Below, one piece after another: positions 27,078 through 34,683 of a DNA stretch of 64,000 nucleotides. Under the pieces are notes generated by a model. The model did not search any database. It had not been told where the DNA came from and worked only from the letters and a program-made list of their open reading frames with translations. The DNA comes from an uncultured Clostridia bacterium. Lineage in GTDB: Bacteria > Bacillota > Clostridia > Christensenellales > DTU072. The first letter of the stretch is position 1. Every line of letters begins with the position of its first letter. The position numbers and the translations under genes are program-made. The DNA is taken from the NCBI GenBank assembly GCA_946621465.1, contig CAMOOO010000001.1, positions 696,386 through 760,385 on the forward strand. Reading direction: 5' to 3'.

Positions 27078-27968
27078 TTATCTTTTATCAAAGGACAATC
27101 CGGCTTTTACGAATTCTTCTATCATTACTTTCTTTTCTTCTTCGGTGTATCTTTTCATGGGGAAGACGCAGTTTCCTACGTCGTAACCTTGCCTTTCCAA
27201 AATGACTTTACAGCCGGGTATGACCATGTATTTGAGGAGTACGCGGATGATTCTATCAGCTTCCGTTTGGGCTTTTTGGGCTTCCGCTATATTTCCGGAA
27301 AGGAAATTGTCGTAAATACGTTTTATGGTCGGCAGCATAAAGTTATAGGTGGAGCCGATGCCGCCGTCAGCGCCGGCAGTCAGTCCCATAAGGAGCATTT
27401 CGTCCGGTCCGTTGATGATATTCATTTCTCCGTGGGTCAGTTCTTTTAAAACGTTTACGCCGTAGTAGTCGGAACTGGTCCATTTGATTCCGGTGACGTT
27501 GTCTATCTCGAACATCCGCGCGGCGAATTCGGCGTTCACGTGGAAGCCGGCATTGGGATTATAGTAGATAATAAGGGGAATGGAAACGGCGTCCGCTAAT
27601 CCTTTATAATAATTATAGACGTCGTCCTCGTCATATTTAAAAAAGAGGGGTGGTATCGCGGAAACGGCGTCGGCGTCGACCTGTTGGGCATGTTTGGCAA
27701 GGGCGATAGCCTCTTTATAATCGGTGGACGCAATATGGACGATAGCCGGTTTTTTGCCGCCGATTGCTTTTATACTTTCCTCTGCCAGTATCTCCCGTTG
27801 TTCTCTCGGAAGGGATATCCCCTCGCCCGTCGCGCCTCCGATATAAAACCCGTCGGCACCCTCGTTAAGAAGTCCGCCGATGAGCTTACGTAACGTGGGT
27901 ACGTTTATTGTTTCATCCGCATTCAGCGGAGTGATCAGAGCAGGCATTACGCCGCGAAATTTTTTCAT
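27078..27968 (-). CDS. nanA: N-acetylneuraminate lyase / DapA-family aldolase
   Basis: 296 residues from the ATG at 27968, which overlaps the upstream stop (ATGA 27965-27968). DapA-fold signatures: GVMPALITPLNADETINV, YIGGATGEGISLPREQREIL, the conserved Tyr in LIIYYNPNAG and the Schiff-base Lys in VTGIKWTSSDYY. The family contains NanA and dihydrodipicolinate synthase; the adjacent sialidase gene argues for sialic acid cleavage to ManNAc and pyruvate. Confidence 0.85.
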   Translation of the reverse strand: MKKFRGVMPALITPLNADETINVPTLRKLIGGLLNEGADGFYIGGATGEGISLPREQREILAEESIKAIGGKKPAIVHIASTDYKEAIALAKHAQQVDADAVSAIPPLFFKYDEDDVYNYYKGLADAVSIPLIIYYNPNAGFHVNAEFAARMFEIDNVTGIKWTSSDYYGVNVLKELTHGEMNIINGPDEMLLMGLTAGADGGIGSTYNFMLPTIKRIYDNFLSGNIAEAQKAQTEADRIIRVLLKYMVIPGCKVILERQGYDVGNCVFPMKRYTEEEKKVMIEEFVKAGLSFDKR

Positions 27969-29077
27969 AGAATAAGTCTCCATTTTTGTTGTATTATATT
28001 TGCCGGTCCGTTGATATCGGGGTGTGCGTAAAAGACGGTCAGAATGGTTCCGTCGGACAGTTCTACCGAAGCCGGGTACCCCATGTCCCATGTCGGAGCT
28101 ATTTCGCTACATACCGTCACCGGTTCGCTCCAGGTGTTTCCGCCGTCGTTGCTGAAAATCGCCCTTACTGCCGGCGGATCGTTTCTGTACCCATAGGTGG
28201 AAATAAGGACGCCGGAAGAATGGACCATCAGGTGCGCCGGCGCGCCGCCCGTTTTTTCCAGAATTTGACGTGGCTTGGTCCAGGTTCGTCCGTTGTCGGC
28301 AGATTCCGACTGGTAGAGCGTAAATATCCTATCGCCGCCGCGCTCCACACGGATATGACATACGATCTTTCCGTCCGGGAGCTGCACTGCGTACGGCTCG
28401 CAGGAAAGGACCTTTTTCCCATCCTCGTATACGTCGTCGATCTGCCCTACGAAAGTCATTTCTCCTCTCTCCGGCTGTATGGTATAGACGTGGATGCAAT
28501 TGGTTTTTTCCGTAAAAGAATCGTCCTCGCTGAACGTTCTACCCACCCACAGCAAGGTACCGTCCATAAGTTCGATGGGGCCGTGCGGCGAAGTAATGGG
28601 AGATTTATTTATTTTGCCGAACGTTCTTCCGTTATCGAAGCTGACGATATAGGTCGAACCGAGCGTTTTCTCCTCCTCCGCCCGATTGACCTTATTTAAA
28701 TAGGATAGAATATAGGCTCTTTTTCGTCTGTAATCTTTGCTTCCGAACGGGTATTTTACCTGTTTTCTTTGGAAGGAAAGAGAGTTATTGAAAGAAGTTA
28801 CGATAAGTCCGCTTTGTCCAAAGGCGCATAGTCCCGCGTCCCTATCGTCGAGGCAGGTATCCTGCCAGATTTGGGGCGGATAATAATGCTCCCCTTCGTC
28901 ATCGGATACCGTTGCGACTACTTTTCCGAACGGACAAATATGCCCTATCCGGAAACCGGAACAGGCAACGGCGATAGCGCCGTCTTTTTTTCTGACAATG
29001 CTCGGCCAAGCAAAATAATCATGCATACCTGTTGCCGACAGAACGATTTTTGCCTTTCCCATTCTTTCTATTTCCAT
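27965..29077 (-). CDS. Sialidase-like BNR-repeat protein, cytoplasmic
   Basis: 370 residues from the ATG at 29077, chosen for its AAGGAG site; a TTG twelve codons earlier is less likely. Six-bladed propeller family with Asp boxes at SDDEGEHYY, SFDNGRTFG, SADNGRTWT and SNDGGNTWS. An early FRIG resembles the FRIP arginine motif of sialidases. No signal peptide, so it would act inside the cell on imported sialo-oligosaccharides. Sialidase versus another exo-acting glycosidase of the same fold is not settled; nanA next door favours sialidase. Confidence 0.7.
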   Translation of the reverse strand: MEIERMGKAKIVLSATGMHDYFAWPSIVRKKDGAIAVACSGFRIGHICPFGKVVATVSDDEGEHYYPPQIWQDTCLDDRDAGLCAFGQSGLIVTSFNNSLSFQRKQVKYPFGSKDYRRKRAYILSYLNKVNRAEEEKTLGSTYIVSFDNGRTFGKINKSPITSPHGPIELMDGTLLWVGRTFSEDDSFTEKTNCIHVYTIQPERGEMTFVGQIDDVYEDGKKVLSCEPYAVQLPDGKIVCHIRVERGGDRIFTLYQSESADNGRTWTKPRQILEKTGGAPAHLMVHSSGVLISTYGYRNDPPAVRAIFSNDGGNTWSEPVTVCSEIAPTWDMGYPASVELSDGTILTVFYAHPDINGPANIIQQKWRLIL

Positions 29078-29115
29078 TACCGCTCGCTCCTTTTTTCTGA
29101 AGATAATCGTCAACG

Positions 29116-29147
29116 TTTACTATAGTAAATGAAAGAAAAAAAGTCAA
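29116..29147 (-). promoter_or_regulatory. Promoter and palindromic operator of the sialidase-nanA operon
   Basis: TTGACT (29147-29142), 17 bases, TATAGT (29124-29119) on the minus strand. A 14-base perfect palindrome TTTACTATAGTAAA (29116-29129) covers the -10, a good repressor site position. The regulator is not in the window. Confidence 0.7.
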
Positions 29148-29150
29148 GAA

Positions 29151-29188
29151 AAAACCTGCTTTGCAACGTAATGAAATGCAAAAACAGG
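29151..29188 (-). terminator. Terminator downstream of spo0A
   Basis: Imperfect stem CCTG...TGCA/TGCA...CAGG (29188 to 29155) followed on the minus strand by six T residues. Confidence 0.55.
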
Positions 29189-29221
29189 CTTTTTCAAAGT
29201 ATTATTTGCTGGGAGTACTTT

Positions 29222-29947
29222 TCACATCGTTTCGATCATGATTTTGTCAGCGACGAGCGCAATCAGTTCTCCGTTGGTCGGTTTATCCCCTTTGTTGTAT
29301 ATCTTTATTCCGAATATGGCGTTGATATTTTCTATCTTTCCGCGGTTCCAGGCAACCTCAATAGCGTGCCGGATGGCGCGTTCCACCTTACTGGAAGTGG
29401 TACCGTGCAACCTTGCAATCGACGGATAGAGTTTTTGCGTGATGGAATTGATAAGGTCGGGCTCGACGATGGAGAGTTTAACCGCCTCTCTTAAATACTG
29501 ATATCCCTTAATATGGGGAGGTATTCCGGCGCGGATAAAGATATTACTGAGCCGCTCGTCGATGTTTTTCGTGGTGTTGAGTTTTATTACCATAGACTGC
29601 TGAACAAAGGACTTCAGTAGTCTCATGCGGATTTCCAAAAGAGAATAAGGTTTATATAAAAGAATGTCGTAAGGATAATCGAATCCATACCGTTCCGACA
29701 CCTCGGTGAAACGCGCAACAAGCACGATTCTGGTGCCTAATTCATGGTAATGGTTGATGATATCGCGCACGCCGGGGAAACTCTCGTCAATGATAAGCGC
29801 ATGTACGGCATCCACTTCAATTTCATCGACGTCCTTTTGCGTTTCGCAAGGAATCAGATTCATTTCCAGATCCTCACTAAAGAAACCTACTGCATTTGAC
29901 AATAGAGTACTATTTGTCTCACAAAAGACAATATTATAGTTTTTCAT
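29222..29947 (-). CDS. spo0A: Spo0A-type sporulation regulator with atypical receiver
   Basis: 241 residues. The C-terminal effector domain (about 127-241) is clearly Spo0A: AGIPPHIKGYQYLREAVKL, LYPSIARLHGTTSSKVERA, IRHAIEVAWNRGKIENINA and IFG...KPTNGELIALVADKI. The receiver (1-120) is diverged: the phosphoacceptor Asp54 (LIIDESFP) and Lys99 (LLYKP) remain, but the acidic pair is Glu10-Thr11 and the conserved Thr/Ser at position 78 is Ala. The usual neighbours spoIVB and recN are absent. Master control of sporulation or related differentiation is the family role; phosphorylation here may be altered. Confidence 0.92.
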   Translation of the reverse strand: MKNYNIVFCETNSTLLSNAVGFFSEDLEMNLIPCETQKDVDEIEVDAVHALIIDESFPGVRDIINHYHELGTRIVLVARFTEVSERYGFDYPYDILLYKPYSLLEIRMRLLKSFVQQSMVIKLNTTKNIDERLSNIFIRAGIPPHIKGYQYLREAVKLSIVEPDLINSITQKLYPSIARLHGTTSSKVERAIRHAIEVAWNRGKIENINAIFGIKIYNKGDKPTNGELIALVADKIMIETM

Positions 29948-29997
29948 ATAAACCTCGTTTTCCTTTGATAATTATGGTTTTCCCACTGGTTAAAACG

Positions 29998-30026
29998 ATA
30001 ATATCACACTTTTTTGCATTTGTAAA
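29998..30026 (-). promoter_or_regulatory. Promoter of spo0A
   Basis: TTTACA (30026-30021), 17 bases, TATTAT (30003-29998) on the minus strand, about 50 bases ahead of the ATG at 29947. Confidence 0.6.
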
Positions 30027-30051
30027 TAGATTTCGTTCAAAATTAATAGGT

Positions 30052-30067
30052 AATTTTGTACAAAATT
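30052..30067. promoter_or_regulatory. 16-base perfect palindrome, copy 1
   Basis: AATTTTGTACAAAATT, upstream of the spo0A promoter. An identical copy lies at 30185-30200, 133 bases away. Confidence 0.6.
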
Positions 30068-30076
30068 GTCATTTGA

Positions 30077-30083
30077 TGTCGAA
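30077..30083 (+). promoter_or_regulatory. Candidate 0A box upstream of spo0A
   Basis: TGTCGAA, a perfect match to the Spo0A binding-site consensus, about 50 bases upstream of the -35. It suggests autoregulation. A 7-base match can occur by chance. Confidence 0.5.
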
Positions 30084-30142
30084 ACGGTATATTTTTGGCG
30101 ATTTTCAAAAGAAAAAGCAGAGATTTACCACGATGTATTTGT

Positions 30143-30170
30143 AAAAAAATCCGCCCCATACGGAGCGGAT
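30143..30170 (-). terminator. Terminator of the fused ABC transporter gene
   Basis: Stem ATCCGCTCC/GGGGCGGAT with a four-base loop (30170-30149), then seven T residues on the minus strand. Confidence 0.8.
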
Positions 30171-30184
30171 GCGGTATAAAACAG

Positions 30185-30200
30185 AATTTTGTACAAAATT
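30185..30200. promoter_or_regulatory. 16-base perfect palindrome, copy 2
   Basis: AATTTTGTACAAAATT, identical to 30052-30067, overlapping the TAA stop (30199-30201) of the ABC transporter gene. Confidence 0.6.
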
Positions 30201-32874
30201 AGTCGGAGCGGAGAGCATCCACGACGTTTTTGTGTGATGCGATGAGGGACGGGATCAATCCAGAAATAACCGCAAGGACGATACTCAACCCGAACAGTGC
30301 GACTGCGGCGATCGGATTGACGACGGCGAGGCCCGCGATGCCGGACTTCGATGCCACGATCGAGGACAGCGCCGGCGCGAGTGCGTAGGTCAATGCGATA
30401 CCCAATGCGCCGCCGAGTGCGCCGATAATTATTGCTTCGGCAATGAACACCAGTAGTATATCCGTCTTTTTCGCGCCGATACTTCTTAGAATACCGATCT
30501 CGCGCGTACGCTCGGTGACGGAGTTGCTGATGATAATAGCTATCATGATGGACGAAACCAAAAGAGAGATCGCCGCAACGGCAATCAGCGCCAGGGTGGC
30601 AAGCTCGGTTATGGTGGAGATATTATAAATAAACATCTCGGTTACGTCGAAGTATTTGACGTTGCCGCCGTGTTCTGTGTTCCATTTATCAAGGTGGGCC
30701 GTGATGGCGTCTTTCCCTTCGTAGGAAGAAGCGTATATATTGATATACACAGGGGTGGTGTCTGCGCCGATAAACTTATTGAAAGCCGCGCCCTTTTTAC
30801 CGCCGCTGAGTAGATCGAAAATGGTCAGCAGGGATTCCTTTCCGGGGTCGACTTCTACGTTATCCGGCATAGGCTCGTTAAACACGTTATACTCGGGTTT
30901 TCCGCCTTCCGCCGCGGAAATAAGACGTTTTTGCGCCTTAGCGATCTCGCTTTGGCTGGCCTGTTGCATAACGAATTCACCCAATTCCGGCGTGAAGCAG
31001 AAGTTGCATTGCATTGCCGCCATGGGTGCCGATTCTTTTACACGAAGCACGCCGACGACCTCTAACGTGATACTCTTTTCCGCTTCGGACATCGACTGGA
31101 GCGTGGACTGGTATATTTCGTTCAGCCGCACGTTTCTTTCATCGGCAGGCAGGGCGTCCAATTCGTCGCTATATGCGACTTTCAGATATTCACGAGTCGG
31201 CGTATGGAACCCGGTATCGGAACTATGATCCCAGATGAAATAGTCGTCGTTGGAAACCAGCTTCCATTTATGCCCGACAATGCCGGAAAAATCGACGAGA
31301 CTGACGGTATTTCCGTCCGACTCCACAACGTCAACGGCGTCGTGATATCCTTCGTTATACCCCAGAGAATGCAAGATCGATCGGGATACTTCGTTGTTCT
31401 CGTTGACGATCAAAACGATTTCTTCTTTTTGGGTCGGGTATTTTCCGTACAGAACGTCGTAGTAGTCCTGCATGTACTCAACCGAATTCAACTGGTTCCA
31501 CCCGTCCTGCTCCAAAGAAGCATTACCTAAAACGCTGCCTGCCATGGAAGTAAGAGAGGTGAATTTATAATCGGTAGGCGATACGTCCCTGTATCCGCCG
31601 AAAACTTCGTCCTCATATAGCAGATTCATCCGGGTGCCGTAATAGCAGTGTATGGTGGAGTAAGAGCCTTCGGGCAATTGCTTCAGATGCTCCATGAATT
31701 CCTCGGAAATATCGTTGAATTTCAGGCTGGAAGTCATGGTATTGAGCATTTCCTGCACCATTGATTGATTTTTTGCATCTTTATTTATCAGTCGTGCCTG
31801 TCCGTCGTCGGGGAATTCTCCGTGAACACCGCTACCGGTACTGAACGTCTTGAACAGGTCTGTCATGACGTCGTAATTCATGCTGTATTCGTATACGCCG
31901 ATCGGTACGGAAGCCAACATGGATTTTTTCATATTGGTCATCCACAAGTTGATACCGTTACTCAGAGCAAGCACCAATCCCATACCGATAATACCGATAC
32001 TGCTGGCAATAGTCGTCAAAGACGTCCGTTGAATTTTTGTGATAAGGTTTTTCCAGCTAAGTCCCATTGCCGTAGAAAACTTCATCTCGGTGAACTTAAA
32101 CGGAGTACTCTTTTGCTCCTTCTTTTTACGCCTGAGGCTGGGCAGTCTGCGACGTTTTTTTCCGGGGAGCGGTTGTTCCTTGTAAGGATTTTCGGGAACA
32201 AACGGATTAGTATCGTCCACAATAGCGCCGTCTTTTATTTTAATGATACGGGTACTGTAACGATAGGCAAGGTCGTCGTTGTGGGTTACCATAATGACCA
32301 GTTTATCCTGAGCGACCTCTTTAAGGACCTGCATGACCTGCTCGCCCAGTTCGCTATCCAATGCCCCGGTAGGTTCGTCGGCCAAAATGATACGCGGATT
32401 GTTGACCAAGGCACGAGCGATGGATACGCGCTGCATCTGTCCGCCGGACAATTGATGGGGCTTTTTATTGAGGTGATCTTCCATCCCGACCTTTTTCAAC
32501 ACGGCAATAGAACGTTCGGTACATTCCGAATGACTAAGTCCGCTCAAGTTAAGCGCAAGCTCGACGTTCTTTAAAACGGAAAGGTGCGGAATGAGGTTGT
32601 ACGATTGGAAAACGAAACCGATCTCAGAGTTACGATAGGCATCCCAGTATTGATCGGTAAAGTCCCGTGTGGAAATACCGTTGATAATGAGGTTACCGGA
32701 CGTATATCTATCCAAACCGCCGATGATATTAAGCAAGGTGGTTTTTCCGCATCCCGACGGACCTAAGATAGAAGCGAACTCGCAGGGACGGAAATTGATT
32801 GATAGGTCTTTTAACGCATGAACTGGGGTATTGTTTAGTAAATAATCCTTCTTTATATTAATTAACTCTAACAT
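30199..32874 (-). CDS. ABC transporter ATPase-permease fusion, MacB/FtsX type
   Basis: 891 residues. N-terminal LolD/MacB-like ATPase (1-225): Walker A GPSGCGKTTLL, Q-loop FVFQSYNLIPHL, signature LSGGQMQRVSIARAL, Walker B IILADEPTGALDS. A linker rich in Lys/Arg (about 230-260) leads to a permease with one membrane helix near 290, a large extracellular domain, and three C-terminal helices typical of FtsX/MacB permeases (SLLVSSIMIAIIISNSVTER and RTREIGILRSIGAKKTDILL). Such machines move peptides or lipids or transmit force outward. A 140-base leader separates it from its promoter. Substrate unknown. Confidence 0.9.
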   Translation of the reverse strand: MLELINIKKDYLLNNTPVHALKDLSINFRPCEFASILGPSGCGKTTLLNIIGGLDRYTSGNLIINGISTRDFTDQYWDAYRNSEIGFVFQSYNLIPHLSVLKNVELALNLSGLSHSECTERSIAVLKKVGMEDHLNKKPHQLSGGQMQRVSIARALVNNPRIILADEPTGALDSELGEQVMQVLKEVAQDKLVIMVTHNDDLAYRYSTRIIKIKDGAIVDDTNPFVPENPYKEQPLPGKKRRRLPSLRRKKKEQKSTPFKFTEMKFSTAMGLSWKNLITKIQRTSLTTIASSIGIIGMGLVLALSNGINLWMTNMKKSMLASVPIGVYEYSMNYDVMTDLFKTFSTGSGVHGEFPDDGQARLINKDAKNQSMVQEMLNTMTSSLKFNDISEEFMEHLKQLPEGSYSTIHCYYGTRMNLLYEDEVFGGYRDVSPTDYKFTSLTSMAGSVLGNASLEQDGWNQLNSVEYMQDYYDVLYGKYPTQKEEIVLIVNENNEVSRSILHSLGYNEGYHDAVDVVESDGNTVSLVDFSGIVGHKWKLVSNDDYFIWDHSSDTGFHTPTREYLKVAYSDELDALPADERNVRLNEIYQSTLQSMSEAEKSITLEVVGVLRVKESAPMAAMQCNFCFTPELGEFVMQQASQSEIAKAQKRLISAAEGGKPEYNVFNEPMPDNVEVDPGKESLLTIFDLLSGGKKGAAFNKFIGADTTPVYINIYASSYEGKDAITAHLDKWNTEHGGNVKYFDVTEMFIYNISTITELATLALIAVAAISLLVSSIMIAIIISNSVTERTREIGILRSIGAKKTDILLVFIAEAIIIGALGGALGIALTYALAPALSSIVASKSGIAGLAVVNPIAAVALFGLSIVLAVISGLIPSLIASHKNVVDALRSD

Positions 32875-33024
32875 TAGAAATTACCTTCTGTGAAAAATTT
32901 AGTGGTGGTATTATCCAAGTTCAAAAGTTCGTCAAAATGAGAAATCGCCTCATTTCCGATCGATCGCGATGATTAAAAAATCAAGGGACAAACGATCAAT
33001 GCATGGCAATAATAGCACATTTTG
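32875..33024 (-). other. Long 5' leader of the ABC transporter gene
   Basis: About 145 bases between the predicted start of transcription and the ATG, ribosome site AGAAGG. Short inverted repeats occur (such as GAGGCGATTTCTC and CGATCGATCG) but no riboswitch class was recognised. Confidence 0.4.
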
Positions 33025-33053
33025 ATTATAACCTAAAAATAAAACGGTGTCAA
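33025..33053 (-). promoter_or_regulatory. Promoter of the ABC transporter gene
   Basis: TTGACA (33053-33048), 17 bases, TATAAT (33030-33025) on the minus strand; both hexamers match consensus. Confidence 0.8.
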
Positions 33054-33145
33054 TCGTTCTTTTTTATTAAATCTAATAATTAATATAACATAAAGATAAT
33101 CAATAATGGTATTTACGCGGAAATTGTTTTTGAGCGTCTTTTTCC

Positions 33146-33174
33146 TTGACAAAGCGCACAAAAACGTAGATAAT
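33146..33174 (+). promoter_or_regulatory. Promoter of tRNA-Ser
   Basis: TTGACA (33146-33151), 17 bases, GATAAT (33169-33174), ending 10 bases before the tRNA. Confidence 0.8.
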
Positions 33175-33184
33175 AGAATCACTC

Positions 33185-33275
33185 GGATGGATATCGAAGC
33201 GGTCATAACGAGGCGGTCTTGAAAACCGTTTGACATGAGAGTGTCGCAAGGGTTCGAATCCCTTTCCATCCGCCA
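33185..33275 (+). tRNA. tRNA-Ser (anticodon UGA)
   Basis: Class II tRNA of 91 bases. The acceptor stem GGATGGA pairs with TCCATCC, the anticodon stem-loop is CGGT-CTTGAAA-ACCG with anticodon TGA, a long variable arm follows (TTTGACATGAGAGTGTCGC), then the T arm AAGGG-TTCGAAT-CCCTT, discriminator G and encoded CCA (33273-33275). It reads UCA codons. Confidence 0.95.
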
Positions 33276-33285
33276 CCTATTTTTC

Positions 33286-33317
33286 AAGCCAAACGTATTG
33301 TTTGGCTTGTTTTTTTA
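33286..33317 (+). terminator. Terminator of tRNA-Ser
   Basis: AAGCCAAAC/GTTTGGCTT stem (33286-33294 with 33300-33308), five-base loop, G, then T run 33310-33316. Confidence 0.85.
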
Positions 33318-33328
33318 CAAAATACACA

Positions 33329-33507
33329 CAGGATTATGCTCACATAAGAATGGGTGAATTTTGTAAAAAAACAAAAAGCGTCGCATGACGCTACAAAATA
33401 GGTGGCGGATAGCCGCCCACAAGAAAGGCACCGGCGCGAATATTGCCCCGGACAATATGAGCGAGAATCCCGTCCGTTTTTCAACAATACTAAATTATAT
33501 AAATAAA
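33329..33507 (+). repeat. Tandem repeat unit 1 (179 bases)
   Basis: First full copy, beginning CAGGATTATGCTC. It contains a hairpin AGCGTC-GCAT-GACGCT flanked by A runs (a terminator on the minus strand), AAAATAGGTGGCGGAT, which is the exact reverse complement of the tRNA-Ser 3' end plus flank at 33268-33283, and further small hairpins (GGCGG/CCGCC; ATATTG/CAATAT). Confidence 0.9.
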
Positions 33508-33685
33508 CAGGATTATGCTCGCATAAGAATGGGTGAATTTTGTAAAAAACAAAAAGCGTCGCATGACGTTGCAAAATAGGTGGCGGATAGCCGCCCACAA
33601 GAAAGGCACCGGCGCGAATATTGCCCCGGACAATATGAGCGAGAATCCCGTCCGTTTTTCAACAATACTAAATTATATAAATAAA
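33508..33685 (+). repeat. Tandem repeat unit 2 (178 bases)
   Basis: Second full copy, about 98 percent identical to unit 1. Differences: A to G in GCTCGCATAAG, one fewer A in the A run, and GACGTTGC for GACGCTAC, which keeps the hairpin pairing by wobble. Confidence 0.9.
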
Positions 33686-33743
33686 CAGGATTATGCTCGC
33701 ATAAGAATGGGTGAATTTTGTAAAAAAACAAAAAGCGTCGCAT
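33686..33743 (+). repeat. Tandem repeat unit 3, truncated (58 bases)
   Basis: Matches the first 58 bases of the unit and stops at GCGTCGCAT, where a fragment of a protein gene begins. Confidence 0.85.
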
Positions 33744-33872
33744 ATGGATGACGAAATGTTTGATAAATGGATGGAATACCATTTTGCAGTCTGCGAAAGA
33801 CAGGATCTAATTGGTGCTTCCCACCATACGCTGAATATACTCCAAAAACAGTATAAAATCATCAAATATTGA
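33744..33872 (+). pseudogene. C-terminal gene fragment, methyltransferase-like tail
   Basis: A 42-codon frame (MDDEMFDKWMEYHFAVCERQ, then DLIGASHHTLNILQKQ and YKIIKY) ending TGA at 33870-33872. The CER-DLIGAS-HTL-I pattern resembles the C-terminus of class I SAM-dependent methyltransferases of Clostridia. It starts right at the breakpoint of the truncated repeat, so it is probably the 3' remnant of a longer gene cut by rearrangement. There is no ribosome site. Confidence 0.5.
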
Positions 33873-33887
33873 GCATTTTTAAAGCAG

Positions 33888-33929
33888 AGAGGTGGTTTCA
33901 GAAAACAGTACCATTTCTGAAAACCCTCT
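33888..33929. terminator. Long imperfect hairpin after the gene fragment
   Basis: AGAGGTGGTTTCAGAAA pairs with TTTCTGAAAACCCTCT across a nine-base loop. It has no strong T run on +, so its role as terminator is uncertain; it may be the end of the lost parent gene or of the DUF3795 gene on the minus strand. Confidence 0.4.
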
Positions 33930-33948
33930 TTGGGTTAGCTTAATTCCC

Positions 33949-34284
33949 CTATTCTCCGATCAGATTGCGACGAGCTTTTTCATTGTTGCCTATTATCATG
34001 GAGAGATCTTTGCAAGTACGCAGTTCGGGACAGTCGGCGCAGGTTGCATAGGAGTTTTGCATGGCGCATTTTTTTATAGGACAGAGGCTTTCACAATAGG
34101 GTGTTTTCCTTCCGTCCATGCGACAACCGTCGCAGTAGATCATGTCCGGCGTTATTTCTACGCCGTTTAGTTCCGACCATTTTTTTGCTACCGCTGCGCG
34201 AAGAACTTCATCACTTTCTTTCGTCGCAATATATGCGTCGCACTGTTCGCAATCCAGTCCGCAAAAGGCAATCATTTGTTTCAT
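33949..34284 (-). CDS. DUF3795 cysteine-rich protein
   Basis: 111 residues beginning MKQMIAFCGLDCEQCDAYIA. The Cys pattern (CGLDCEQC, CDGCRMDG, CESLCPIKKCA, CADCPELRTC) matches the DUF3795 family of small Clostridia proteins, presumed metal or Fe-S binding. Function unknown. Single gene. Confidence 0.85.
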   Translation of the reverse strand: MKQMIAFCGLDCEQCDAYIATKESDEVLRAAVAKKWSELNGVEITPDMIYCDGCRMDGRKTPYCESLCPIKKCAMQNSYATCADCPELRTCKDLSMIIGNNEKARRNLIGE

Positions 34285-34440
34285 TTTTTCTTCTCTTCCT
34301 TATTGTATATTGGCTCAAACGTTCCTTTCGGAATAGGTAAATATAACGTCGTTATTGTATACCGCATTTTTGGTGCTTGTCAACCGAAAAAGGTCGATTT
34401 TATATTTAAAAACGGACAGGAATAGGCAATCTCTTTACAG

Positions 34441-34468
34441 AAAAATCCGCCGGTAAAACCGACGGATT
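34441..34468 (-). terminator. Terminator of the structured RNA
   Basis: AATCCGTCGGT-TTT-ACCGGCGGATT stem-loop (34468-34444) followed by T residues on the minus strand. Confidence 0.8.
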
Positions 34469-34677
34469 TGATTTCAAAACACCGAAATGCCGTATTGGCA
34501 AGAGTTTTAGAACCCGCTACGTGAGCAGGTGGGTTGTCTGCCTTGTCTATCTGCCGTCCCCTAGCCGAAAGGGGGTACCTTTGGGGGGCATGACATCGGA
34601 CATAAATGGACTATACGACATCCCTTATAAAATGTTTGCGGTTAAAAAATATACTTACCGCCACGCACATTCCAGTT
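34441..34677 (-). ncRNA. Structured RNA gene, candidate 6S RNA
   Basis: A consensus promoter (34684-34712) and a strong terminator (34441-34468) on the minus strand bracket about 237 bases with no reading frame. A long-range stem closes the core: ATGTCGTAT (34621-34613) with ATACGGCAT (34495-34487). Inside are a C-rich/G-rich region (CCCCCC...CCCCTTTCGGCTAGGGG) and, on the 3' side, a hairpin AACCC...GCT-CACG-TAGC-GGGTT followed by TCTAAAAC. A rod closed by its ends with a hairpin on the 3' side of a central bubble fits 6S RNA. Another unknown RNA is possible; a covariance search would decide. Confidence 0.5.
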
Positions 34678-34683
34678 ACTTAT

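Noticed and set aside
26546..27091. Zeta-type toxin reading of the P-loop protein
   Set aside because: It has Walker A and a kinase-like substrate loop but no antitoxin partner and it belongs to the nan-type series.
33329..33743. CRISPR-like array
   Set aside because: The units are about 178 bases, contiguous and nearly identical along their whole length, with no spacers and no cas genes nearby.
33284..33865. Cys-rich minus-strand frames across the tandem repeat
   Set aside because: They arise from the repeat itself, run across its hairpins, and restart in each unit. No ribosome sites or family resemblance.
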